Assembly (NCBI GenBank): GCA_964017235.1
Contig: OZ024936.1
Location: 12,066,496-12,130,495 of the forward strand
Length of the DNA: 64,000 bases
From: Sabellastarte sp. h YS-2021
Lineage: Eukaryota > Annelida > Polychaeta > Sabellida > Sabellidae
Reading direction: 5' to 3'
The notes under the pieces are model-generated. The model was not told the DNA's origin and did not search any database. It was given only the letters and a program-made list of their open reading frames with translations. The position numbers and the translations under genes are program-made. This document shows, one piece after another, positions 23,352 through 36,931 of this stretch. Each line of letters begins with the position of its first letter. The first letter of the stretch is position 1.

Positions 23352-26246
23352 TTGGTGTCCCTCGGAACGACCAAAATTGGCGTACTCGATGGTAAGGCAT
23401 CTACACATGTACGACGAAATCCCCATTTAAAATCAATGGGAAATACTGTTTCTGTTCATATCTACGAAATTAAGGTCTTTAGACCCTACCCTGTTATATT
23501 GTATAGACTCAGACTGGACCACTCTATCCATTGGTGAAAAAAAATTGGTGTCCCTCGGAACGACCAAAATTGGCGTACTCGATGGTAAGGCATCTACACA
23601 TGTATGACGAAATCCCCATTTAAAATCAATGGGAAATACTGTTTCTGCTCAAATCTACGAAATTAAGGTCTTTAGACCCTACCCTGTTATATTGTATAGA
23701 CTCAGACTGGACCACTCTATCCATTGGTGGAAAAAAATTGGTGTCCCTCGGAACGACCAAAATTGGCGTACTCGATGGTAAGGCATCTACACATGTACGA
23801 CGAAATCCCCATTTAAAATCAATGGGAAATACTGTTTCTGCTCATATCTACGAAATTAAGGTCTTTAGACCCTACCCTGTTATATTGTATAGACTCAGAC
23901 TGGACCACTCTATCCATTGGTGGAAAAAAATTGGTGTCCCTCGGAACGACCAAAATTGGCGTACTCGATGGTAAGGCATCTACACATGTACGACGAAATC
24001 CCCATTTAAAATCAATGGGAAATACTGTTTCTGCTCATATCTACGAAATTAAGGTCTTTAGACCCTACCCTGTTGTATTGTATAGACTCAGACTGGACCA
24101 CTCTATCCATTGGTGGAAAAAAATTGGTGTCCCTCGGAACGACCAAAATTGGCGTACTCGATGGTAAGGCATCTACACATGTACGACGAAATCCCCATTT
24201 AAAATCAATGGGAAATACTGTTTCTGCTCATATCTACGAAATTAAGGTCTTTAGACCCTACCCTGTTATATTGTATAGACTCAGACTGGACCACTCTATC
24301 CATTGGTGGAAAAAAATTGGTGTCCCTCGGAACGACCAAAATTGGCGTACTCGATGGTAAGGCATCTACACATGTACGACGAAATCCCCATTTAAAATCA
24401 ATGGGAAATACTGTTTCTGCTCATATCTACGAAATTAAGGTCTTTAGACCCTACCCTGTTGTATTGTATAGACTCAGACTGGACCACTCTATCCATTGGT
24501 GGAAAAAAATTGGTGTCCCTCGGAACGACCAAAATTGGCGTACTCGATGGTAAGGCATCTACACATGTACGACAAAATTCCCATTTAAAATCAATGGGAA
24601 ATACTGTTTCTGCTCATATCTACGAAATTAAGGTCTTTAGACCCTACCCTGTTATATTGTATAGACTCAGACTGGACCACTCTATCCATTGGTGGAAAAA
24701 AATTGGTGTCCCTCGGAACGACCAAAATTGGCGTACTCGATGGTAAGGCATCTACACATGTACGACGAAATCCCCATTTAAAATCAATGGGAAATACTGT
24801 TTCTGTTCATATCTACGAAATTAAGGTCTTTAGACCCTACCCTGTTATATTGTATAGACTCAGACTGGACCACTCTATCCATTGGTGAAAAAAAATTGGT
24901 GTCCCTCGGAACGACCAAAATTGGCGTACTCGATGGTAAGGCATCTACACATGTACGACGAAATCCCCATTTAAAATCAATGGGAAATACTGTTTCTGCT
25001 CATATCTACGAAATTAAGGTCTTTAGACCCTACCCTGTTATATTGTATAGACTCAGACTGGACCACTCTATCCATTGGTGGAAAAAAATTGGTGTCCCTC
25101 GGAACGACCAAAATTGGCGTACTCGATGGTAAGGCATCTACACATGTACGACGAAATCCCCATTTAAAATCAATGGGAAATACTGTTTCTGCTCAAATCT
25201 ACGAAATTAAGGTCTTTAGACCCTACCCTGTTATATTGTATAGACTCAGACTGGACCACTCTATCCATTGGTGGAAAAAAATTCGTGTTCCTCGGAACGA
25301 CCAAAATTGGCGTACTCGATGGTAAGGCATCTACACATGTACGACGAAATCCCCATTTAAAATCAATGGGAAATACTGTTTCTGCTCATATCTACGAAAT
25401 TAAGGTCTTTAGACCCTACCCTGTTATATTGTATAGACTCAGACTGGACCACTCTATCCATTGGTGGAAAAAAATTGGTGTCCCTCGGAACGACCAAAAT
25501 TGGCGTACTCGATGGTAAGGCATCTACACATGTACGACGAAATCCCCATTTAAAATCAATGGGAAATACTGTTTCTGCTCATATCTACGAAATTAAGGTC
25601 TTTAGACCCTACCCTGTTGTATTGTATAGACTCAGACTGGACCACTCTATCCATTGGTGGAAAAAAATTGGTGTCCCTCGGAACGACCAAAATTGGCGTA
25701 CTCGATGGTAAGGCACCTACACATGTACGACGAAATCCCCATTTAAAATCAATGGGAAATACTGTTTCTGCTCATATCTACGAAATTAAGGTCTTTAGAC
25801 CCTACCCTGTTATATTGTATAGACTCAGACTGGACCACTCTATCCATTGGTGGAAAAAAATTGGTGTCCCTCGGAACGACCAAAATTGGCGTACTCGATG
25901 GTAAGGCATCTACACATGTACGACGAAATCCCCATTTAAAATCAATGGGAAATACTGTTTCTGCTCATATCTACGAAATTAAGGTCTTTAGACCCTACCC
26001 TGTTTTATTGTATAGACTCAGACTGGACCACTCTATCCATTGGTGAAAAAAAATTGGTGTCCCTCGGAACGACCAAAATTGGCGTACTCGATGGTAAGGC
26101 ATCTACACATGTACGATGAAATCCCCATTTAAAATCAATGGGAAATACTGTTTCTGCTCATATCTACGAAATTAAGGTCTTTAGACCCTACCCTGTTATA
26201 TTGTATAGACTCAGACTGGACCACTCTATCCATTGGTGGAAAAAAA
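23352..26246 (+). repeat. 15-monomer higher-order repeat, copy 1 (2,895 bp)
   Basis: Fifteen A units with no B. Markers in order: CTGTTCAT with TTGGTGA (23352), CATGTATGACG with CTCAAATC (23545), GTTGTATT (23931, 24317), ACAAAATTCCC (24510), CTGTTCAT (24703), CTCAAATC (25089), ATTCGTGTTCC (25282), GTTGTATT (25475), GCACCTACAC (25668), GTTTTATT with TTGGTGA (25861) and GTACGATG (26054). Copy 2 follows directly in the same order. Confidence 0.85.
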
Positions 26247-29132
26247 TTGGTGTCCCTCGGAACGACCAAAATTGGCGTACTCGATGGTAAGGCATCTACA
26301 CATGTACGACGAAATCCCCATTTAAAATCAATGGGAAATACTGTTTCTGTTCATATCTACGAAATTAAGGTCTTTAGACCCTACCCTGTTATATTGTATA
26401 GACTCAGACTGGACCACTCTATCCATTGGTGAAAAAAAATTGGTGTCCCTCGGAACGACCAAAATTGGCGTACTCGATGGTAAGGCATCTACACATGTAC
26501 GACGAAATCCCCATTTAAAATCAATGGGAAATACTGTTTCTGCTCATATCTACGAAATTAAGGTCTTTAGACCCTACCCTGTTATATTGTATAGACTCAG
26601 ACTGGACCACTCTATCCATTGGTGGAAAAAAATTGGTGTCCCTCGGAACGACCAAAATTGGCGTACTCGATGGTAAGGCATCTACACATGTATGACGAAA
26701 TCCCCATTTAAAATCAATGGGAAATACTGTTTCTGCTCAAATCTACGAAATTAAGGTCTTTAGACCCTACCCTGTTATATTGTATAGACTCAGACTGGAC
26801 CACTCTATCCATTGGTGGAAAAAAATTGGTGTCCCTCGGAACGACCAAAATTGGCGTACTCGATGGTAAGGCATCTACACATGTACGACGAAATCCCCAT
26901 TTAAAATCAATGGGAAATACTGTTTCTGCTCATATCTACGAAATTAAGGTCTTTAGACCCTACCCTGTTATATTGTATAGACTCAGACTGGACCACTCTA
27001 TCCATTGGTGGAAAAAAATTGGTGTCCCTCGGAACGACCAAAATTGGCGTACTCGATGGTAAGGCATGTACGACGAAATCCCCATTTAAAATCAATGGGA
27101 AATACTGTTTCTGCTCATATCTACGAAATTAAGGTCTTTAGACCCTACCCTGTTGTATTGTATAGACTCAGACTGGACCACTCTATCCATTGGTGGAAAA
27201 AAATTGGTGTCCCTCGGAACGACCAAAATTGGCGTACTCGATGGTAAGGCATCTACACATGTACGACGAAATCCCCATTTAAAATCAATGGGAAATACTG
27301 TTTCTGCTCATATCTACGAAATTAAGGTCTTTAGACCCTACCCTGTTATATTGTATAGACTCAGACTGGACCACTCTATCCATTGGTGGAAAAAAATTGG
27401 TGTCCCTCGGAACGACCAAAATTGGCGTACTCGATGGTAAGGCATCTACACATGTACGACGAAATCCCCATTTAAAATCAATGGGAAATACTGTTTCTGC
27501 TCATATCTACGAAATTAAGGTCTTTAGACCCTACCCTGTTGTATTGTATAGACTCAGACTGGACCACTCTATCCATTGGTGGAAAAAAATTGGTGTCCCT
27601 CGGAACGACCAAAATTGGCGTACTCGATGGTAAGGCATCTACACATGTACGACAAAATTCCCATTTAAAATCAATGGGAAATACTGTTTCTGCTCATATC
27701 TACGAAATTAAGGTCTTTAGACCCTACCCTGTTATATTGTATAGACTCAGACTGGACCACTCTATCCATTGGTGGAAAAAAATTGGTGTCCCTCGGAACG
27801 ACCAAAATTGGCGTACTCGATGGTAAGGCATCTACACATGTACGACGAAATCCCCATTTAAAATCAATGGGAAATACTGTTTCTGTTCATATCTACGAAA
27901 TTAAGGTCTTTAGACCCTACCCTGTTATATTGTATAGACTCAGACTGGACCACTCTATCCATTGGTGAAAAAAAATTGGTGTCCCTCGGAACGACCAAAA
28001 TTGGCGTACTCGATGGTAAGGCATCTACACATGTACGACGAAATCCCCATTTAAAATCAATGGGAAATACTGTTTCTGCTCATATCTACGAAATTAAGGT
28101 CTTTAGACCCTACCCTGTTATATTGTATAGACTCAGACTGGACCACTCTATCCATTGGTGGAAAAAAATTGGTGTCCCTCGGAACGACCAAAATTGGCGT
28201 ACTCGATGGTAAGGCATCTACACATGTATGACGAAATCCCCATTTAAAATCAATGGGAAATACTGTTTCTGCTCAAATCTACGAAATTAAGGTCTTTAGA
28301 CCCTACCCTGTTATATTGTATAGACTCAGACTGGACCACTCTATCCATTGGTGGAAAAAAATTGGTGTCCCTCGGAACGACCAAAATTGGCGTACTCGAT
28401 GGTAAGGCATCTACACATGTACGACGAAATCCCCATTTAAAATCAATGGGAAATACTGTTTCTGCTCATATCTACGAAATTAAGGTCTTTAGACCCTACC
28501 CTGTTGTATTGTATAGACTCAGACTGGACCACTCTATCCATTGGTGGAAAAAAATTGGTGTCCCTCGGAACGACCAAAATTGGCGTACTCGATGGTAAGG
28601 CACCTACACATGTACGACGAAATCCCCATTTAAAATCAATGGGAAATACTGTTTCTGCTCATATCTACGAAATTAAGGTCTTTAGACCCTACCCTGTTAT
28701 ATTGTATAGACTCAGACTGGACCACTCTATCCATTGGTGGAAAAAAATTGGTGTCCCTCGGAACGACCAAAATTGGCGTACTCGATGGTAAGGCATCTAC
28801 ACATGTACGACGAAATCCCCATTTAAAATCAATGGGAAATTCTGTTTCTGCTCATATCTACGAAATTAAGGTCTTTAGACCCTACCCTGTTTTATTGTAT
28901 AGACTCAGACTGGACCACTCTATCCATTGGTGAAAAAAAATTGGTGTCCCTCGGAACGACCAAAATTGGCGTACTCGATGGTAAGGCATCTACACATGTA
29001 CGATGAAATCCCCATTTAAAATCAATGGGAAATACTGTTTCTGCTCATATCTACGAAATTAAGGTCTTTAGACCCTACCCTGTTATATTGTATAGACTCA
29101 GACTGGACCACTCTATCCATGGTGGAAAAAAA
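26247..29132 (+). repeat. 15-monomer higher-order repeat, copy 2 (2,886 bp)
   Basis: Fifteen A units in the order of copy 1, with one added plain unit after the first (26440) and the ATTCGTGTTCC unit missing. It is 9 bp shorter because the unit at 27019 has an 8-bp deletion and the last unit (28941) has the one-base CCATGG deletion. A private change is AAATTCTG near 28,840. Confidence 0.85.
27019..27203 (+). repeat. 185-bp deletion monomer
   Basis: The A cassette is shortened: GGCATGTACGACG replaces GGCATCTACACATGTACGACG. Eight bases between two CAT trinucleotides are gone, with one CAT kept, as expected from slippage or microhomology-mediated deletion. It is the only unit of this length in the window and removes half of the cassette. 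Confidence 0.9.
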
Positions 29133-31857
29133 TTGGTGTCCCTCGGAACGACCAAAATTGGCGTACTCGATGGTAAGGCACCTGTACTAGTGTATATGCA
29201 TGGCAAAATCCCCATTTAAAATCAATGGGAAATACTGTTTCTGCTCATATCTACGAAATTAAGGTCTTTAGACCCTACCCTGTTATATTGTATAGACTTA
29301 GACTGGACCACTCTATCCATTGGTGGAAAAAAATTGGTGTCCCTCGGAACGACCAAAATTGGCGTACTCAATGGTAAGGCACCTGTACTAGTGTATATGC
29401 ATGGCAAAATCCCCATTTAAAATCAATGGGAAATACTGTTTCTGCTCATATCTACGAAATTAAGGTCTTTAGACCCTACCCTGTTATATTGTATAGACTC
29501 AGACTGGACCACTCTATCAATTGGTGGGAAAAAATTGGTGTCCCTCGGAACGACCAAAATTGGCGTACTCGATGGTAAGGCATCTACACATGTACGACGA
29601 AATCCCCATTTAAAATCAATGGGAAATACTGTTTCTGCTCATATCTACGAAATTAAGGTCTTTAGACCCTACCCTGTTATATTGTATAGACTCAGACTGG
29701 ACCACTCTATCCATTGGTGGAAAAAAATTGGTGTCCCTCGGAACGACCAAAATTGACGTACTCGATGGTAAGGCATCTACACATGTACGACGAAATCGCC
29801 ATTTAAAATCAATGGGAAATACTGTTTCTGCTCATATCTACGAAATTAAGGTCTTTAGACCCTACCCTGTTATATTGTATAGACTCAGACTGGACCACTC
29901 TATCCATGGGTGGAAAAAAATTGGTGTCCCTCGGAACGACCAAAATTGGCGTACTCGATGGTAAGGCATCTACACATGTACGACGAAATCCCCATTTAAA
30001 ATCAATGGGAAATACTGTTTCTGCTCATATCTACGAAATTAAGGTCTTTAGACCCTACCCTGTTGTATTGTATAGACTCAGACTGGACCACTCTATCCAT
30101 TGGTGGAAAAAAATTGGTGTCCCTCGGAACGACCAAAATTGGCGTACTCGATGGTAAGGCATCTACACATGTACGACGAAATCCCCATTTAAAATCAATG
30201 GGAAATACTGTTTCTGCTCATATCTACGAAATTAAGGTCTTTAGACCCTACCCTGTTATATTGTATAGACTCAGACTGGACCACTCTATCCATGGGTGGA
30301 AAAAAATTGGTGTCCCTCGGAACGACCAAAATTGGCGTACTCGATGGTAAGGCATCTACACATGTACGACGAAATCCCCATTTAAAATCAATGGGAAATA
30401 CTGTTTCTGCTCATATCTACGAAATTAAGGTCTTTAGACACTACCCTGTTGTATTGTATAGACTCAGACTGGACCACTCTATCCATTGGTGGAAAAAAAT
30501 TGGTGTCCCTCGGAACGACCAAAATTGGCGTACTCGATGGTAAGGCATCTACACATGTACGACGAAATCCCCATTTAAAATCAATGGGAAATACTGTTTC
30601 TGCTCATATCTACGAAATTAAGGTCTTTAGACCCTACCCTGTTTTATTGTATAGACTCAGACTGGACCACTCTATCCATTGGTGAAAAAAAATTGGTGTC
30701 CCTCGGAACGACCAAAATTGGCGTACTCGATGGTAAGGCATCTACACATGTACGACGAAATCCCAATTTAAATTCAATGGGAAATACTGTTTCTGCTCAT
30801 ATCTACGAAATTAAGGTCTTTAGAGCCTACCCTGTTATATTGTATAGACTCAGACTGGACCACTCTATCCATTGGTGAAAAAAAATTGGTGTCCCTCGGA
30901 ACGACCAAAATTGGCGTACTCGATGGTAAGGCATCTACACATGTACGACGAAATCCCCATTTAAAATCAATGGGAAATACTGTTTCTGCTCTTATCTACG
31001 AAATTAAGGTCTTTAGACCCTACCCTGTTATATTGTATAGACTCAGACTGGACCACTCTATCCATTGGTGGAAAAAAATTGGTGTCCCTCGGAACGACCA
31101 AAATTGGCGTACTCGATGGTAAGGCATCTACACATGTACGACGAAATCCCCATTTAAAATCAATGGGAAATACTGTTTCTGCTCATATCTACGAAATTAA
31201 GGTCTTTAGACCCTACCCTGTTATATTGTATAGACTCAGACTGGACCACTCTATCCATTGGTGGAAAAAATTGGTGTCCCTCGGAACAACCAAAATTGGC
31301 GTACTCAATGGTAAGGCACCTGTACTAGTGTATATGCATGGCAAAATCCCCATTTAAAATCAATGGGAAATACTGTTTCTGCTCATATCTACGAAATTAA
31401 GGTCTTTAGACCCTACCCTGTTATATTGTATAGACACAGACTGGACCACTCTATCCATTGGTGGAAAAAAATTGGTGTCCCTCGGAACGACCAAAATTGG
31501 CGTACTCGATGGTAAGGCATCTACACATGTACGACGAAATCCCCATTTAAAATCAATGGGAAATACTGTTTCTGCTCATATCTACGAAATTAAGGTCTTT
31601 AGACCCTACCTTGTTATATTGTATAGACTCAGACTGGACCACTCTATCCATTGGTGGAAAAAAATTGGTATCCCTCGGAACGACCAAAATTGGCGTACTC
31701 GATGGTAAGGCATCTACACATGTACGACGAAATCCCCATTTAAAATCAATGGGAAATACTGTTTCTGCTCATATCTACGAAATTAAGGTCTTTAGACCCT
31801 ACCCTGTTATATTGTATAGACTCAGACTGGACCACTCTATCCATTGGTGGAAAAAAA
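29133..31857 (+). repeat. Heterogeneous block, 14 monomers including three B
   Basis: B units at 29133, 29334 and 31271. The A units hold many private changes: TGGGAAAAAA (29527), ATTGACG (29755), AAATCGCC (29797), CCATGGGTGG (29908 and 30294), AGACACTAC (30439), CCCAATTTAAATTC and AGAGCC (unit 30693), an A6 tract (end of 31079), CCTTGTT and GGTATCCC (31472-31670). The 29728-30499 stretch is two copies of a dimer (386 bp). Divergence is higher here than in the flanking HORs. Confidence 0.75.
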
Positions 31858-32830
31858 TTGGTGTCGATCGGAACGACCAAAATTGGCGTACTCGATGGTA
31901 AGGCATCTACACATGTACGACGAACTCCCCATTTAAAATCAGTGGGAAATACTGTTTCTGCTCATATCTACGAAATTAAGGTCTTTAGACCCTACCCTGT
32001 TATATTGTATAGACTCAGACTGGACCACTCTATCCATTGGTGGAAAAAAATTGGTGTCCCTCGGAACGACCAAAATTGGCATACTCGATGGTAAGGCACC
32101 TGTACTAGTGTATATGCATGGCAAAATCCCCATTTAAAATCAATGGGAAATACTGTTTCTGCTCATATCTACGAAATTAAGGTCTTTAGAACCTACCCTG
32201 TTATATTGTATAGACTCAGACTGGACCACTCTATCCATTGGTGGAAAAAAATTGGTGTCCCTCGGAACGACCAAAATTGGCGTACTCGATGGTAAGGCAT
32301 CTACACATGTACGACGAAATCCCCATTTAAAATCAATGGGAAATACTGTTTCTGCTCATATCTACGAAATTAAGGTCTTTAGACCCTACCCTGTTTTATT
32401 GTATAGACTCAGACTGGACCACTCTATCCATTGGTGAAAAAAAATTGGTGTCCCTCGGAACGACCAAAATTGGCGTACTCGATGGTAAGGCATCTACACA
32501 TGTACGACGAAATCCCCATTTAAAATCAATGGGAAATACTGTTTCTGCTCATATCTACGAAATTAAGGTCTTTAGACCCTACCCTGTTATATTGTATAGA
32601 CTCAGACTGGACCACTCTATCCATTGGTGAAAAAAAATTGGTGTCCCTCGGAACGACCAAAATTGGCGTACTCGATGGTAAGGCATCTACACATGTACGA
32701 CGAAATCCCCATTTAAAATCAATGGGAAATACTGTTTCTGCTCTTATCTACGAAATTAAGGTCTTTAGACCCTACCCTGTTATATTGTATAGACTCAGAC
32801 TGGACCACTCTATCCATTGGTGGAAAAAAA
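31858..32830 (+). repeat. 5-monomer HOR, copy 1 (973 bp)
   Basis: Order: GAACTCCCC with ATCAGTGGG (31858, also GTCGATCGG), B with GGCATAC and AGAACC (32051), GTTTTATT with TTGGTGA (32252), TTGGTGA (32445), GCTCTTATC (32638). Repeated directly at 32831-33803 and again at 34785-35757. Confidence 0.85.
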
Positions 32831-33803
32831 TTGGTGTCCCTCGGAACGACCAAAATTGGCGTACTCGATGGTAAGGCATCTACACATGTACGACGAACTC
32901 CCCATTTAAAATCAGTGGGAAATACTGTTTCTGCTCATATCTACGAAATTAAGGTCTTTAGACCCTACCCTGTTATATTGTATAGACTCAGACTGGACCA
33001 CTCTATCCATTGGTGGAAAAAAATTGGTGTCCCTCGGAACGACCAAAATTGGCATACTCGATGGTAAGGCACCTGTACTAGTGTATATGCATGGCAAAAT
33101 CCCCATTTAAAATCAATGGGAAATACTGTTTCTGCTCATATCTACGAAATTAAGGTCTTTAGAACCTACCCTGTTATATTGTATAGACTCAGACTGGACC
33201 ACTCTATCCATTGGTGGAAAAAAATTGGTGTCCCTCGGAACGACCAAAATTGGCGTACTCGATGGTAAGGCATCTACACATGTACGACGAAATCCCCATT
33301 TAAAATCAATGGGAAATACTGTTTCTGCTCATATCTACGAAATTAAGGTCTTTAGACCCTACCCTGTTTTATTGTATAGACTCAGACTGGACCACTCTAT
33401 CCATTGGTGAAAAAAAATTGGTGTCCCTCGGAACGACCAAAATTGGCGTACTCGATGGTAAGGCATCTACACATGTACGACGAAATCCCCATTTAAAATC
33501 AATGGGAAATACTGTTTCTGCTCATATCTACGAAATTAAGGTCTTTAGACCCTACCCTGTTATATTGTATAGACTCAGACTGGACCACTCTATCCATTGG
33601 TGAAAAAAAATTGGTGTCCCTCGGAACGACCAAAATTGGCGTACTCGATGGTAAGGCATCTACACATGTACGACGAAATCCCCATTTAAAATCAATGGGA
33701 AATACTGTTTCTGCTCTTATCTACGAAATTAAGGTCTTTAGACCCTACCCTGTTATATTGTATAGACTCAGACTGGACCACTCTATCCATTGGTGGAAAA
33801 AAA
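32831..33803 (+). repeat. 5-monomer HOR, copy 2 (973 bp)
   Basis: Same five units in the same order as 31858-32830 and the same length. The first unit has the common GTCCCTCGG instead of GTCGATCGG. Confidence 0.85.
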
Positions 33804-34977
33804 TTGGTGTCCCTCGGAACGACCAAAATTGGCGTACTCGATGGTAAGGCATCTACACATGTACGACGAAATCCCCATTTAAAATCAATGGGAAATACTG
33901 TTTCTGCTCATATCTACGAAATTAAGGTCTTTAGACCCTACCCTGTTATATTGTATAGACTCAGACTGGACCACTCTATCCATTGGTGGAAAAAAATTGG
34001 TGTCCCTCGGAACAACCAAAATTGGCGTACTCAATGGTAAGGCACCTGTACTAGTGTATATGCATGGCAAAATCCCCATTTAAAATCAATGGGAAATACT
34101 GTTTCTGCTCATATCTACGAAATTAAGGTCTTTAGACCCTACCCTGTTATATTGTATAGACACAGACTGGACCACTCTATCCATTGGTGGAAAAAAATTG
34201 GTGTCCCTCGGAACGACCAAAATTGGCGTACTTGATGGTAAGGCATCTACACATGTACGACGAAATCCCCATTTAAAATCAATGGGAAATACTGTTTCTG
34301 CTCATATCTACGAAATTAAGGTCTTTAGACCCTACCCTGTTATATTGTATAGACTCAGACTGGACCACTCTATCCATTGGTGGAAAAAAATTGGTGTCCC
34401 TCGGAACGACCAAAATTGGCGTACTCAATGGTAAGGCACCTGTACTAGTGTATATGCATGGCAAAATCCCCATTTAAAATCAATGGGAAATACTGTTTCT
34501 GCTCATATCTACGAAATTAAGGTCTTTAGACCCTACCCTGTTATATTGTATAGACTCAGACTGGCCCACTCTATCCATTGGTGGAAAAAAATTGGTGTCC
34601 CTCGGAACGACCAAAATTGGCGTACTCGATGGTAAGGCATCTACACATGTACGACGAAATCCCCATTTAAAATCAATGGGAAATACTGTTTCTGCTCATA
34701 TCTACGAAATTAAGGTCTTTAGACCCTACCCTGTTATATTGTATAGACTCAGACTGGACCACTCTATCCATTGGTGGAAAAAAATTGGTGTCGATCGGAA
34801 CGACCAAAATTGGCGTACTCGATGGTAAGGCATCTACACATGTACGACGAACTCCCCATTTAAAATCAGTGGGAAATACTGTTTCTGCTCATATCTACGA
34901 AATTAAGGTCTTTAGACCCTACCCTGTTATATTGTATAGACTCAGACTGGACCACTCTATCCATTGGTGGAAAAAAA
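33804..34977 (+). repeat. 6-monomer HOR, copy 1 (1,174 bp)
   Basis: Order: plain A; B with AACAACC, CTCAATGG and TAGACACA (33997); A with ACTTGATGG (34198); B with CTGGCCCAC (34391); plain A (34592); A with GAACTCCCC/ATCAGTGGG (34785, GTCGATCGG). Two further copies follow at 35758 and 36932. The last unit is shared with the 5-mer that comes next. Confidence 0.85.
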
Positions 34978-35757
34978 TTGGTGTCCCTCGGAACGACCAA
35001 AATTGGCGTACTCGATGGTAAGGCACCTGTACTAGTGTATATGCATGGCAAAATCCCCATTTAAAATCAATGGGAAATACTGTTTCTGCTCATATCTACG
35101 AAATTAAGGTCTTTAGAACCTACCCTGTTATATTGTATAGACTCAGACTGGACCACTCTATCCATTGGTGGAAAAAAATTGGTGTCCCTCGGAACGACCA
35201 AAATTGGCGTACTCGATGGTAAGGCATCTACACATGTACGACGAAATCCCCATTTAAAATCAATGGGAAATACTGTTTCTGCTCATATCTACGAAATTAA
35301 GGTCTTTAGACCCTACCCTGTTTTATTGTATAGACTCAGACTGGACCACTCTATCCATTGGTGAAAAAAAATTGGTGTCCCTCGGAACGACCAAAATTGG
35401 CGTACTCGATGGTAAGGCATCTACACATGTACGACGAAATCCCCATTTAAAATCAATGGGAAATACTGTTTCTGCTCATATCTACGAAATTAAGGTCTTT
35501 AGACCCTACCCTGTTATATTGTATAGACTCAGACTGGACCACTCTATCCATTGGTGAAAAAAAATTGGTGTCCCTCGGAACGACCAAAATTGGCGTACTC
35601 GATGGTAAGGCATCTACACATGTACGACGAAATCCCCATTTAAAATCAATGGGAAATACTGTTTCTGCTCTTATCTACGAAATTAAGGTCTTTAGACCCT
35701 ACCCTGTTATATTGTATAGACTCAGACTGGACCACTCTATCCATTGGTGGAAAAAAA
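34978..35757 (+). repeat. Remaining four units of 5-mer copy 3 (780 bp)
   Basis: B with AGAACC (34978), GTTTTATT/TTGGTGA (35179), TTGGTGA (35372) and GCTCTTATC (35565) complete a third 5-mer that begins at 34785. Together with the 6-mer before it they form a 10-monomer, 1,954-bp compound unit (33804-35757). Confidence 0.8.
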
Positions 35758-36931
35758 TTGGTGTCCCTCGGAACGACCAAAATTGGCGTACTCGATGGTA
35801 AGGCATCTACACATGTACGACGAAATCCCCATTTAAAATCAATGGGAAATACTGTTTCTGCTCATATCTATGAAATTAAGGTCTTTAGACCCTACCCTGT
35901 TATATTGTATAGACTCAGACTGGACCACTCTATCCATTGGTGGAAAAAAATTGGTGTCCCTCGGAACAACCAAAATTGGCGTACTCAATGGTAAGGCACC
36001 TGTACTAGTGTATATGCATGGCAAAATCCCCATTTAAAATCAATGGGAAATACTGTTTCTGCTCATATCTACGAAATTAAGGTCTTTAGACCCTACCCTG
36101 TTATATTGTATAGACACAGACTGGACCACTCTATCCATTGGTGGAAAAAAATTGGTGTCCCTCGGAACGACCAAAATTGGCGTACTTGATGGTAAGGCAT
36201 CTACACATGTACGACGAAATCCCCATTTAAAATCAATGGGAAATACTGTTTCTGCTCATATCTACGAAATTAAGGTCTTTAGACCCTACCCTGTTATATT
36301 GTATAGACTCAGACTGGACCACTCTATCCATTGGTGGAAAAAAATTGGTGTCCCTCGGAACGACCAAAATTGGCGTACTCAATGGTAAGGCACCTGTACT
36401 AGTGTATATGCATGGCAAAATCCCCATTTAAAATCAATGGGAAATACTGTTTCTGCTCATATCTACGAAATTAAGGTCTTTAGACCCTACCCTGTTATAT
36501 TGTATAGACTCAGACTGGCCCACTCTATCCATTGGTGGAAAAAAATTGGTGTCCCTCGGAACGACCAAAATTGGCGTACTCGATGGTAAGGCATCTACAC
36601 ATGTACGACGAAATCCCCATTTAAAATCAATGGGAAATACTGTTTCTGCTCATATCTACGAAATTAAGGTCTTTAGACCCTACCCTGTTATATTGTATAG
36701 ACTCAGACTGGACCACTCTATCCATTGGTGGAAAAAAATTGGTGTCCCTCGGAACGACCAAAATTGGCGTACTCGATGGTAAGGCATCTACACATGTACG
36801 ACGAACTCCCCATTTAAAATCAGTGGGAAATACTGTTTCTGCTCATATCTACGAAATTAAGGTCTTTAGACCCTACCCTGTTATATTGTACAGACTCAGA
36901 CTGGACCACTCTATCCATTGGTGGAAAAAAA
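35758..36931 (+). repeat. 6-monomer HOR, copy 2 (1,174 bp)
   Basis: Same order as 33804-34977. Private change: TATGAAAT near 35,871. The GAACTCCCC unit (36739) now also carries TTGTACAGAC, a marker absent from the earlier copies and present in all later ones. Confidence 0.85.
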
